Shown: positions 1 through 7,217, counted from the first letter of the stretch. The stretch: DNA of 20,874 nucleotides from an uncultured Prevotellaceae bacterium (GCA_947254205.1 CAMYCE010000033.1:1-20874), one strand, 5' to 3'. A program made the numbers and translations. Notes: generated by a model not told the origin, from the sequence alone.

Positions 1-65
1 AAAATCAATCAAAAATTACTCAAAATAATTTGACAAAAACAAAGAAACCTAATGGCCGATTTGGG
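1..65 (-). repeat. Intergenic inverted-repeat element, copy A (partial at window edge)
   Basis: Reverse-complemented, these 65 bases match the left part of copy C (1340-1404) with one mismatch, a C for T at base 11 of the terminal repeat. The outer end (GGG at 63-65) faces the 3' end of the nlpC-type gene. The remainder of the copy, including its other terminal repeat, should lie to the left of the window. A run of eight A follows at 68-75, which is U-rich on the minus strand, but I see no hairpin before it. Confidence 0.85.
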
Positions 66-77
66 TTAAAAAAAATG

Positions 78-614
78 TTAGGGTTGCAATACTCTGCCGG
101 CGACAATAAAGTGCTTGATATAATAGGCTTGGCTCATGTCGCTAATCATGACCCCTCGCGAACTTGATGCATGGGCAAATTTTCCTGCTTTAAGGTATAT
201 TCCCACATGGTTGATGCTTCCATTTGAGCCTCCAGTGTTGAAAAACACTAAGTCTCCTTCTTTTAGCTCATCTGGCTTAATCATCACACAATTTTTCTCA
301 CACATTCGTTTAGAATTGCGCTCTAAATCGATGTGGAAAACTGTTTTATACACTTCCATCACAAAGCCTGAGCAATCGGTGCCTTGCCCCATGGTGTGTG
401 CTCCTGCAGCATAGGGAGTTCCTATCCACTTGTTGATTTCTTGATACAACTGTGTGTTGTCCCCTTTTTCTATAATTAGTTTACCCGATTGTATTCCTTT
501 ATTGGAAGATGGGCGATTGCCGGTGATAGCGTGTTTGGTGTGGCACGAACTCACAGCACTCACAACCAGTGCAAGTGCAAGGACGATGAATAGTTTTTGA
601 ACGCATTGCCTCAT
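78..614 (-). CDS. NlpC/P60 (C40 family) cell-wall peptidase lipoprotein
   Basis: Probable exported peptidoglycan hydrolase that would cut the bond after D-glutamate (or its diamino acid partner) in stem peptides. Residues 1-23 form a basic and then hydrophobic lipoprotein signal, with the lipidated Cys at 24 in VSSC, so it should be anchored in an envelope membrane. The C40 domain fills residues 55-178 and shows the expected Cys-His-His set: Cys81 in TDCSGFV, His136 in INHVGIYL and His148 in FAHAS. At 178 aa it is a minimal single-domain member with no SH3 or LysM module. It is bracketed by two inverted copies of the intergenic element, and I found no TAnnTTTG promoter in the 122 bases upstream, most of which are element copy B. 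The physiological substrate cannot be told from sequence. Confidence 0.9.
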   Translation of the reverse strand: MRQCVQKLFIVLALALVVSAVSSCHTKHAITGNRPSSNKGIQSGKLIIEKGDNTQLYQEINKWIGTPYAAGAHTMGQGTDCSGFVMEVYKTVFHIDLERNSKRMCEKNCVMIKPDELKEGDLVFFNTGGSNGSINHVGIYLKAGKFAHASSSRGVMISDMSQAYYIKHFIVAGRVLQP

Positions 615-633
615 TCCACACGTTATCGTTTAA

Positions 634-734
634 CCCAAATCGGTCATTAGGTTTCTTTGTTTTTGTCAAATAAATGACAAAGGCAAGGAAAAGCCTAAGA
701 TATTTTCTTATTGCGACCTAATGACCGATTGGGG
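634..734 (+). repeat. Intergenic inverted-repeat element, copy B (internally deleted form)
   Basis: A 101-bp element bounded by near-perfect 19-bp inverted ends (634-652 and 716-734; 18 of 19 match). Every one of its 101 bases is identical to copy C, except that 80 bases present in copy C (1377-1456) are missing. The flanks TTAA (630-633) and TTAA (735-738) could be a short target duplication, or part of the element, because copy A also has TTAA outside its end. It fills most of the space upstream of the NlpC gene. Confidence 0.9.
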
Positions 735-736
735 TT

Positions 737-792
737 AAAAAAAAAGAGGTGCTAAAGCACGCTTGCTATTATGTGAAGCGACTTCAGCACCT
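737..792 (-). terminator. Rho-independent terminator of the DUF5606 gene
   Basis: Read on the minus strand, AGGTGCTGAAGT pairs with the mirror arm ending AGCACCT, and continues as CGCTT/AAGCG after a one-base bulge, giving about 17 pairs including two G-U. A run of nine U follows at 737-745. It lies 25 bases past the DUF5606 stop codon. The U run directly abuts the end of repeat copy B. Confidence 0.88.
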
Positions 793-817
793 TGTGAGTT
801 TATATTTGTCTCCTTTT

Positions 818-1246
818 TTATTTATCACTGGAAGCCGCTTCTTGTTCTTCATCTTTTTTCTCTTCAATGAAGGTGGTGAAGCCAGCTTTTACGAGAATAT
901 TATACCATGTAATCACCTTTTTAATATCGGTTTTATAAACACGGTCAACATCATAGTTGGGCAAAACGCCTTTGAAGAATTCATCTAACGCTTCGGGAGT
1001 TTTATAGTCGGAAGAGTTGAGTGCTTGGCCATATTTTTTATAAATCGACTCAAACACTTCACTCAATGGAACATCTTCTTCGGTCGTATATATTGCTACA
1101 TCACCAAGAGAAATGATTTTGTCGCGCGAGTGTGCTGGTACTCTTTTTTTCTCGGCAAGACTTTCAACAATTACAAAATTTTTACCGTAAGATACCAACT
1201 TATACAGGCCTGGCTTCCCTGTGATACATAGAATTTCCTTTAACAT
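818..1246 (-). CDS. DUF5606 domain-containing protein
   Basis: A 142-residue protein of a Bacteroidota family of unknown function. It begins MLKEILCITGKPGLYKL, a small SH3-like beta-rich opening I recall as typical of the family. Residues about 40-115 hold conserved-looking segments with YTTEEDVPLSEVF and a helical stretch near ALDEFFKGVLPNYDVDRVY, and the tail is acidic (EEKKDEEQEAASSDK). There is no signal peptide or membrane segment, so it should be cytoplasmic. The frame is open upstream to 1291, but that stretch overlaps the predicted -7 box at 1289-1296, so the ATG at 1246 is preferred. It ends at a strong terminator and appears monocistronic. Confidence 0.85.
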   Translation of the reverse strand: MLKEILCITGKPGLYKLVSYGKNFVIVESLAEKKRVPAHSRDKIISLGDVAIYTTEEDVPLSEVFESIYKKYGQALNSSDYKTPEALDEFFKGVLPNYDVDRVYKTDIKKVITWYNILVKAGFTTFIEEKKDEEQEAASSDK

Positions 1247-1288
1247 AGTGCTGAAATATTTCTTATGATATTTATTTTTATGTGAATA

Positions 1289-1317
1289 CAAAAGTAATAA
1301 AAAAAAGTGGGTTCAAA
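1289..1317 (-). promoter_or_regulatory. Predicted promoter of the DUF5606 gene
   Basis: The minus strand carries TACTTTTG (1296-1289), an exact match to the Bacteroidales -7 pattern TAnnTTTG, with TTTG (1317-1314) 17 bases upstream. That spacing is shorter than the 20-21 seen at other promoters here. A start site near 1282 would give a leader of about 36 bases. Confidence 0.55.
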
Positions 1318-1339
1318 AAATTGTAATTATGCTTTTTAT

Positions 1340-1520
1340 CCCAAATCGGTCATTAGGTTTCTTTGTTTTTGTCAAATTATTTTGAGTAATTTTTGATTGA
1401 TTTTGAGGGCGTTTAGCGGGCTAAACAACCGAAAAAGCAGTCAAAAAGAACCAAAATAAATGACAAAGGCAAGGAAAAGCCTAAGATATTTTCTTATTGC
1501 GACCTAATGACCGATTGGGG
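1340..1520 (+). repeat. Intergenic inverted-repeat element, copy C (full-length, MITE-like)
   Basis: A 181-bp element with 19-bp inverted ends at 1340-1358 and 1502-1520 (18 of 19 match; core ATCGGTCATTAGGT). It is flanked by TTTAT on both sides (1335-1339 and 1521-1525), a candidate 5-bp target duplication. Inside are a perfect 7-bp hairpin with a GG loop (1411-1426), weaker secondary inverted repeats just inside the ends (CTTTG...TTTGTCA against TGACAAAGG...) and a TAAGA/TCTTA stem. It has no coding capacity. With the DUF5606 promoter it accounts for the 317-base gap 1247-1563; nothing else is apparent there. Confidence 0.88.
1411..1426. repeat. Perfect hairpin inside repeat copy C
   Basis: GTTTAGC and GCTAAAC are perfect complements separated by GG. 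The hairpin lies in the 80-base segment absent from copy B. Its equivalent in copy A would be outside the window. Confidence 0.8.
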
Positions 1521-1563
1521 TTTATTCTATCTTTTATTGCTACACAGGCATGGTGATTGATAG

Positions 1564-2133
1564 CTAAAGTTGCCTAATGAGTTCTATGACTTGTGGCATG
1601 AGAGCATTTGAGTTGTCGTTGATGATAAGCCGGTCTTTTTCGTTGGGGCGCAATTCCTCAGTTTGAGCTGCCATGCGACGTTTAATATCGTCTTCTTGCA
1701 TGGCATTGCGTCGTTTCACACGTTCTATTCTCATGCCGATGGGGGCATCTACTTTCCAAATCTCCTGTGCAATTGAGTCCATGTGGCTCTCATAGAGCAG
1801 GGCTGTTTCAAAAAAAACGATGTGCGATTTTTGCTTTTGAGCCCAATTTTCAAAATCTTGTTTCACAGCAGGGTGAACGATTGCATTAATCTTTTTAAGG
1901 GCTGCAGAATCTTTAAACACTATTGTGCTCAAGTAGTTGCGGTTTAGTTTATGATTTTCATAGGTTGAGCTACCAAAGGCCTCTATCAGCAATCTCTTGA
2001 TGGGCTGAGATTCATTCATGAGCTGTCGGGCTCGACTATCGGTGTCATATACCGGATAATTCATCACCCTCAAGAGTTGGGCAATCATGCTTTTTCCGCT
2101 ACCAATGCCTCCTGTGATCGCAATATAAATCAT
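1564..2133 (-). CDS. coaE: Dephospho-CoA kinase
   Basis: Phosphorylates the 3'-hydroxyl of the ribose in dephospho-CoA with ATP, the last step of coenzyme A synthesis in the cytoplasm. The 189 residues are close to the usual length of about 200. The P-loop GGIGSGKS is at residues 8-15, followed by an AQLLRVMNYPVYDTDSRARQLM segment typical of CoaE, an IVHP segment near 85, and the FFETALLYES region that corresponds to the substrate-lid part of the family. Its ATG overlaps the ybbR stop in an ATGA junction (2130-2133), so the two are translationally coupled at the end of a nusB-yajC-ybbR-coaE operon. I see no terminator after it; repeat copy C begins (right end) 43 bases beyond the stop. Confidence 0.95.
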   Translation of the reverse strand: MIYIAITGGIGSGKSMIAQLLRVMNYPVYDTDSRARQLMNESQPIKRLLIEAFGSSTYENHKLNRNYLSTIVFKDSAALKKINAIVHPAVKQDFENWAQKQKSHIVFFETALLYESHMDSIAQEIWKVDAPIGMRIERVKRRNAMQEDDIKRRMAAQTEELRPNEKDRLIINDNSNALMPQVIELIRQL

Positions 2134-3116
2134 TTCGACAACCCTTTTTCAATGATATACTCGATGCTATCGGGCGAAATTTCAATGTTTTTATACACAG
2201 CAGGAGATTCTCCAACAGACACTGCAACCTTGTTGGAGTTTGATGTCCAGTTAAATGTGTTGTAGTCGACAACGGCAGTGATGTCGTTGGCATTGTTTTT
2301 AAACAAGCTCTTGGGCACAAGGAAAGTTGCTTCGACTATTGACGGAGAGAGCAACAACTTCACATTGTCGGGCAAGTTGCGCACCGATATGGGTATGTGT
2401 TTACGTTTGGCGATGAGTTGCTCTATTGGCACCATGATGTGGATAGTGCGAGGTTGCACCTTGGCTCCAACAATGGGGGCAATAGTTACTTCACGACGCA
2501 GGGTGTCGGTCAGTCCTGATTCTTGAACATGATAGGTAAACACTTCATTAATGCCTGCCAGAGTTTCTCTATCGGAGTACACCATCACCGAGTCAACCTC
2601 CATGACAGGAACACCATTCACCACATATTTGATGTCGGGAGAAATGTCGAGGTCAAATCTAATGGGAACCTTTTTGCCCGGAAGTGCTGTAAATTTCACA
2701 CTCACGGCATCGGGTAAAATGCCCACAACTGAAGCTTCTCGATTCAGCATTTTTTTTATCAAACTTCTAATTTGAAGAGAGTTGAGTCTCATGAAACCAG
2801 AGTTTGGATCGGCAAAGTCGGAGAAGCGAATCTTCATTACGGGAGCCCCCCAAAGGGCATATTTCACAAACGCTACTCCCCTATCGCGTATCGTCACGTT
2901 GATAACCGACGGAATGTCGTCGATGATTGTGACTTCGGAGGGAATATTGGTGACTTCAAGTCGAAAAGCTATGTCTTGCTGAACAACTTTATTAAGAGTG
3001 ATAAAGCACCAAAAAACTGCCGAAATGAGCACAAATAGCATATACACCAAGATTGATTTGGTTTTTGATCTTGATGCATTGATTTTTACATGTGCAAGTT
3101 TCTCTTTTATCGACAT
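2130..3116 (-). CDS. YbbR-like (CdaR-type) membrane-anchored protein
   Basis: A 328-residue protein with one N-terminal membrane segment at about residues 22-41 (ILVYMLFVLISAVFWCFITL), a basic cytoplasmic tail before it, and a large extracytoplasmic part made of repeated beta-rich YbbR-type units (for example VPIRFDLDISPDIKYVVNGVPV around 150-170 and HIPISVRNLPDNVKLLLSPS around 238-257). In Firmicutes, YbbR/CdaR proteins regulate the c-di-AMP synthase CdaA; no such synthase is next to this gene, so a role in c-di-AMP control here is only a guess. It is the third gene of the nusB operon, separated from yajC by a long perfect hairpin and overlapping coaE by 4 bases. Confidence 0.85.
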   Translation of the reverse strand: MSIKEKLAHVKINASRSKTKSILVYMLFVLISAVFWCFITLNKVVQQDIAFRLEVTNIPSEVTIIDDIPSVINVTIRDRGVAFVKYALWGAPVMKIRFSDFADPNSGFMRLNSLQIRSLIKKMLNREASVVGILPDAVSVKFTALPGKKVPIRFDLDISPDIKYVVNGVPVMEVDSVMVYSDRETLAGINEVFTYHVQESGLTDTLRREVTIAPIVGAKVQPRTIHIMVPIEQLIAKRKHIPISVRNLPDNVKLLLSPSIVEATFLVPKSLFKNNANDITAVVDYNTFNWTSNSNKVAVSVGESPAVYKNIEISPDSIEYIIEKGLSK

Positions 3117-3137
3117 GGTGCTTGATGTTATATGATT

Positions 3138-3171
3138 ACTATGCCAATATTCTTGAGAAGATTGGCATAGT
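3138..3171. repeat. Long perfect hairpin between yajC and ybbR
   Basis: ACTATGCCAAT (3138-3148) and ATTGGCATAGT (3161-3171) are exact complements. After one A-G mismatch three more pairs form inside, closing a four-base loop. A run of seven T follows on the plus strand (3177-3183), so in that direction it has terminator form, although no plus-strand gene precedes it. On the operon's minus strand no U run follows, so there it is more likely an mRNA processing or stability hairpin. Confidence 0.8.
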
Positions 3172-3192
3172 GTGTGTTTTTTTACGAAAAAA

Positions 3193-3531
3193 TTATTGGT
3201 TTGTTTTTAAATCACTCCCCGACTCAACCACATCTTTCCCCGAAGGATAAACCATAGCTTTGTCGATAGTGATTTTGACTCCATCGGCAATTTCAAGCAA
3301 AATGGTGGTTTCTTTCACATCTTTAATCTTGCCATGAATTCCTCCAGCTGTGGTCACATGATCGCCTTTTGCCATTGCATCGCGAAATTTTTTCATTTCT
3401 TTTTGCTTCTTGCTTTGGGGGCGAATCATGAAAAAGTAGAAAATAGCAATCATGGCTACAATCATTACAATAGAAGTCCAGCCATTGCCATTTTGAGATG
3501 TTCCTGCTTGAAGTAGAATGAAGTTGAGCAT
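3193..3531 (-). CDS. yajC: Preprotein translocase accessory subunit YajC
   Basis: Small inner-membrane partner of SecDF in the Sec export machinery. The 112-residue length is typical. A single membrane segment spans about residues 17-37 (GWTSIVMIVAMIAIFYFFMI) and is followed at once by the family hallmark RPQSKKQKE. The cytoplasmic part contains the GDHVTTAGGIHGKI motif near 71-84 that is conserved in YajC. It follows nusB by 19 bases. In many bacteria yajC is beside secD; here it sits in the nusB-ybbR-coaE set instead, which I recall as normal for Bacteroidota. No secDF is in the window. Confidence 0.95.
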   Translation of the reverse strand: MLNFILLQAGTSQNGNGWTSIVMIVAMIAIFYFFMIRPQSKKQKEMKKFRDAMAKGDHVTTAGGIHGKIKDVKETTILLEIADGVKITIDKAMVYPSGKDVVESGSDLKTNQ

Positions 3532-3550
3532 AATTTATAAATTTATTTGT

Positions 3551-4483
3551 TTAGTTTTTAATAAGTTTTCGTTCACTGCGCAAGTGCTTAACCACTGCAT
3601 TTAAAATGCCGTTCACAAACTGCCCACTGTGTGGCGTGCTGAAGTTTTTGGCAAGTTCAATATATTCGTTGAGCGACACATTCACGGGAATGCTATCAAA
3701 TTCCTTGATTTCGGTCAAGGCCGCGCACATCACAATGCGATCCATGAGAGCCAATCGTTCAGAATCCCATTTCTCGGTTTTCACAAATTGGTCGATGAGT
3801 TCATTGTTTTGTGGCATTTGTGCAACTGTTTTGGAAAACAGCAAATCGCCAAAGGCTTCATCTTCTTCGTCTTTGTATTTGGGCGAGATGGGGTTGCTCA
3901 CGTTGTCTTCAATCTTGCGAATTGTTTTGAGCACAAATTGTCCCATGATTTCCAAGTCATCAATGCCCCAATACACCGATTTGTTTTCAAGGGCTTCAAG
4001 CAAGTCATCATCGGGTAAAATCACTTTTTTCAAAGCGTGATACCAAAATTCACAATCGCTGGCAAAGTCGGTCTTGTCCATCGACATATAGGTTTGATAT
4101 TCCTCGCTGTGTGTGAGTTTATCGAGCATGAGACGCAAGAAAATCAAGTCATCGTTCCATGTAATATTGTTTTGACTCACAAAGTCGGTGAAAATTGTGT
4201 TGCTTTTAAGCACCTTAACAAGCTCATTGTCAACAAAACGTGTGTTAGGATTTAAATCTTCTTGCGATGGCAAAAACTTGTGTTTAGCTTCGTCTAAACG
4301 CAAATCTTGCTGATGTGTCAAGTCGATGAGTAGCTGTAATAGGCTATGATACAGCTCATAAGACTTGTCTAAACTTTTTTGCAACTCTTTTTTACTGCTT
4401 GTTAGAGTTACCTCATTGCGTGTTATTGAATAGGAGTACAACATTTGCACTACCTTGATTCTTATCAATACTCTATTAATCAT
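3551..4483 (-). CDS. nusB: Transcription antitermination factor NusB (long Bacteroidota form)
   Basis: RNA-binding antitermination protein that with NusE (S10) binds boxA in rRNA transcripts. At 310 residues it is about twice the length of the E. coli protein. The recognisable NusB fold lies in the C-terminal third, with the segments LALMDRIVMCAALTEI, PVNVSLNEYIELAKNFS and SGQFVNGILNAV, while the N-terminal MINRVLIRIKVVQMLYSY retains the family's opening helix. The long middle insert is helical and acidic. The open frame extends upstream to a TTG at 4501, but that codon lies inside the predicted -7 box, so the ATG at 4483 is the start. It is the first gene of the nusB-yajC-ybbR-coaE operon. 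Confidence 0.93.
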   Translation of the reverse strand: MINRVLIRIKVVQMLYSYSITRNEVTLTSSKKELQKSLDKSYELYHSLLQLLIDLTHQQDLRLDEAKHKFLPSQEDLNPNTRFVDNELVKVLKSNTIFTDFVSQNNITWNDDLIFLRLMLDKLTHSEEYQTYMSMDKTDFASDCEFWYHALKKVILPDDDLLEALENKSVYWGIDDLEIMGQFVLKTIRKIEDNVSNPISPKYKDEEDEAFGDLLFSKTVAQMPQNNELIDQFVKTEKWDSERLALMDRIVMCAALTEIKEFDSIPVNVSLNEYIELAKNFSTPHSGQFVNGILNAVVKHLRSERKLIKN

Positions 4484-4498
4484 TGTGTAATTTTTTTG

Positions 4499-4530
4499 CA
4501 AATTTACCCCAAAAAAGGGTTGTTTTCAAA
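4499..4530 (-). promoter_or_regulatory. Predicted promoter of the nusB operon
   Basis: On the minus strand TTTG (4530-4527), a 20-base spacer, then TAAATTTG (4506-4499) match the Bacteroidales -33/-7 consensus exactly. A start site near 4492 would give a leader of only about 9 bases before the nusB ATG. Confidence 0.7.
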
Positions 4531-4562
4531 TAAAATGAGCATCTATTTTGCCCTTTTAGGCA

Positions 4563-6227
4563 TTAGCGACAATGCTCAATGAGCGATTTGGCATTGTTGA
4601 TCGATGCTTCATTGATGTTTTCTCCACTCAGCATGCGTGCCACTTCAAGCACATGCTCGTCGCTTGATAGGGTTTTAACGTGTGTGAGTGTGGTGTTGCC
4701 GGTGTCTTCTTTATAAACCATGAGATGCTGGTTGCCATGAGCGGCAACCTGAGGCAAGTGGGTGATCGACATCACTTGAATGTGTTGGCTCATTTCTTTC
4801 ATCACTCCCCCAATGCGGTTGGCAATGTCACCCGAAACGCCAGTATCAACTTCGTCAAAAACGATTGTGGGCAAGTTCATGCTCTTGGCAATAATCGACT
4901 TGATGCACAACATGAGTCGTGAAATTTCACCTCCCGATGCGGTGTTTTTCACGGGCATGAGCTCTTGACTCTTGTTGAATGCAAACAAGAAATCAACATT
5001 GTCGGTCCCGGTTGCGCACACTTCAATATCTTGAAAATCAATGGAAAATTGCAAGTTTTTCATGCCCAATGCTTGTGCATCGTGCTTGAGAGCTGCAATA
5101 AACTTTGTGGCTGCTTGTCGTCGAGCTTTTGAAAGTTGCTGAGCCATGAGTGTCAATACCTTCAATTGTTTTTCAAGAGCTATCTTTTTTTGTGCAATGG
5201 CCTCATCGCTATTGTTGATTGTGGCAATTTGAGCTTCAAAACGATGCTGAATTTCGAGAAGTTCATTCACCGAGTCCACACTATGCTTGCGTTCTTGGGC
5301 ATAGATATTGCTCAACCGTTCTTCGGTTTCGGCAAGAGTTTGAGGGTCATCACTGAGTTCGCTATTGGTGATAGCAACTGTGTGGGCAATATCTTTGAGT
5401 TCAATCACTACCGATTCTATACGCTCGCTCAACCCCTCAATTTCACTTAAATTTTTCTCGGCAACACTTAGTTTGTGACTTAGGGTCGACAATTGATCGA
5501 TAATGGAGTTTTCTTCTCGGTCAAGTGCTTCATTCACTGTCCACAAGCAGTCTTTAATCTCTGTGACATTGGCAAGTTTCTGTTGCCGTGCTTCAAGTTC
5601 GTTGTCTTCGTTTTCTTGCAAAGCAAGCGATTGCAATTGCTCAAGTTGAAAGCAAATGTAGTCTTCTTCTTGCTTCGATTGATTGTAAGATGCTTGAAGT
5701 GCCTCTAAGTCACGTTTTAAAGTCTGGTAGTGCTTAAATTCTTGTGCAAAGGTGCTCAAAAGCTCGCCATTGCCAGCAATGTGGTCGAGCACCGAGAGCT
5801 GGAACTGTGCCGAAGAGAGCAACATATTGCTGTGTTGTGAATGTATGTCAATGAGTTGTGATGTGAGCTCTTTGAGAATAGAAACATTCACAGGGGTGTC
5901 ATTGATAAAGGCTCTTGAGCGTCCCGAAGGGCTTAGCTCACGCCGCACAATGCATTCTTTTTCAAAAAAATCAATACTATTGGCAGTAAAGAAATCACCA
6001 AGTTCGCTAAAATGGGTTAAATCAAACGTTGCTTCTACCACAGTTTTGGCGTCCTTGTTTCTAATAGAACGAATTTCGGCTCTTTCTCCAAGAATGAGTG
6101 ACAATGCTCCCAAGATGATGGATTTGCCGGCTCCAGTTTCACCGGTTAAAATGGTGAAACCTTGGTCGAAATTGATTTCCAACTCATCAATCAAAGCATA
6201 GTTTGAAATGTATAAAGAGCTAAGCAT
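4563..6227 (-). CDS. recN: DNA repair protein RecN
   Basis: SMC-like ATPase that acts early in double-strand break repair. The 554-residue length matches the family. The N-terminal half-ATPase has the Walker A motif GETGAGKS at 29-36 after the typical MLSSLYISNYALIDELEI opening. The middle, about 150-370, is heptad-rich and charged, consistent with the short coiled coil of RecN. The C-terminal half carries the ABC signature TASGGEISRLMLCIK and Walker B with D-loop IVFDEVDTGVSG, then a conserved MSITHLPQVAAHGNQHL segment. It follows the DUF4835 gene by 24 bases and is the last gene of the dnaN cluster. Only a weak, large-loop inverted repeat lies beyond its stop. Confidence 0.97.
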   Translation of the reverse strand: MLSSLYISNYALIDELEINFDQGFTILTGETGAGKSIILGALSLILGERAEIRSIRNKDAKTVVEATFDLTHFSELGDFFTANSIDFFEKECIVRRELSPSGRSRAFINDTPVNVSILKELTSQLIDIHSQHSNMLLSSAQFQLSVLDHIAGNGELLSTFAQEFKHYQTLKRDLEALQASYNQSKQEEDYICFQLEQLQSLALQENEDNELEARQQKLANVTEIKDCLWTVNEALDREENSIIDQLSTLSHKLSVAEKNLSEIEGLSERIESVVIELKDIAHTVAITNSELSDDPQTLAETEERLSNIYAQERKHSVDSVNELLEIQHRFEAQIATINNSDEAIAQKKIALEKQLKVLTLMAQQLSKARRQAATKFIAALKHDAQALGMKNLQFSIDFQDIEVCATGTDNVDFLFAFNKSQELMPVKNTASGGEISRLMLCIKSIIAKSMNLPTIVFDEVDTGVSGDIANRIGGVMKEMSQHIQVMSITHLPQVAAHGNQHLMVYKEDTGNTTLTHVKTLSSDEHVLEVARMLSGENINEASINNAKSLIEHCR

Positions 6228-6251
6228 GTGGGTTGTGTGTTCGAGAAATCT

Positions 6252-7169
6252 TTAATTGTTGGTGACTTCTTGTTTGATTTTATCTAAGCGTTGTCCTTCG
6301 GTTGGATAAAGGGGGTAAAGCTGCTCATACACGGCTTCTTTTTCGGTCATGTTGGCTTTGGAGTACACATTCACAAGCTCATCGAGTTTGGCATCTTTAA
6401 ACATCGACAAGCACACCGACATGGGGGCAACATCAAAAATCTTTTTCAATGTTGAAATCGTCTTAGTAATCTCAGAGCGACCTTTATCGGCACTCACTAC
6501 CATTTGGTCGAGTCCCAATCGGTGGTAGTTATATAAAATCTCTCTGATGGGCGAAGTGGCCTTATCGGTAAACGCACTGAGCACTGCACTGCGGTTTTTG
6601 GTGTCTTCAAAAGCCTTCCAGCCACTCTCCCCACTACTTTGAGCCATGCGCACCACATTGCCAGCTTTGTCATAGTAGGGGTCTCCCCCATTCTTTGCAA
6701 AGCTATCGAAGTCGAGGGCTATAATCATGTAGGCATAAAAGTTGAGAATAGCCGTGAGGTTGCTTTGCATGTCTTGTTCCGAGAAAACTAAAGGTTGATT
6801 TTGCTCATACACAAAATCTATTTTTGTGTCCTTGAAATTAAGAATGGTAGTAGTGTAGGAACTATTGTAGACCGGGCGTTGCGATTGCACTTGCAGGTCG
6901 CCCGACATTTTATTGGTGCCATCGTTGTAGCTATTGATGGTGAAAAATAGCTTGCACTGAATCTTTTCGTTGGCTCCAAATTGTGCTTCGGTCCACTTGT
7001 TGGTGTTCATATACTCGGTAATGGCTTCTTTGAGACTATTGAAAATCTCTTTATTGGCATTGGAAACCTTACTGGAGTTGATTTCAACATTGCAATTCAA
7101 CTCTTGGGCAGCAACATGTGTTGTGGTCCAAGCTAATAAGAATAAAAAGAGCAATACTGTTTTTTTCAT
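6252..7169 (-). CDS. DUF4835 family exported protein
   Basis: A 305-residue member of a Bacteroidota-specific family of unknown function. Residues 1-21 are a clear signal peptide ending at HVAAQ, and the mature protein opens with ELNCNVEINSSKVSNANKEI, the segment by which the family is recognised. The rest is soluble and mixed helix/strand, with no membrane segment or known catalytic motif, so it should reside in the periplasm or be surface-linked. It lies between the exonuclease gene and recN with gaps of 48 and 24 bases, so it is probably co-transcribed. That position beside recN is, as I recall, conserved in Bacteroidota, but gives no clear clue to function. Confidence 0.9.
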   Translation of the reverse strand: MKKTVLLFLFLLAWTTTHVAAQELNCNVEINSSKVSNANKEIFNSLKEAITEYMNTNKWTEAQFGANEKIQCKLFFTINSYNDGTNKMSGDLQVQSQRPVYNSSYTTTILNFKDTKIDFVYEQNQPLVFSEQDMQSNLTAILNFYAYMIIALDFDSFAKNGGDPYYDKAGNVVRMAQSSGESGWKAFEDTKNRSAVLSAFTDKATSPIREILYNYHRLGLDQMVVSADKGRSEITKTISTLKKIFDVAPMSVCLSMFKDAKLDELVNVYSKANMTEKEAVYEQLYPLYPTEGQRLDKIKQEVTNN

Positions 7170-7217
7170 TATTGTTGAGAGTTGAATTGTTGTGTATAGT
7201 GAAGTCTACTCAACAAA

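Noticed and set aside
68..75. Terminator after the NlpC gene
   Set aside because: There is a U8 run on the minus strand but no stem before it; the A run appears to belong to the flank of repeat copy A.
1..1520. The repeated sequence as a CRISPR array
   Set aside because: Copies are few, unevenly spaced, in both orientations, differ in length and have genes between them.
4499..4573. Terminator between recN and nusB
   Set aside because: AAAAGGG and CCCTTTT can pair on the minus strand, but with a loop of about 30 bases and no proper U run after the stem; too weak to call. The same stretch holds the nusB promoter.
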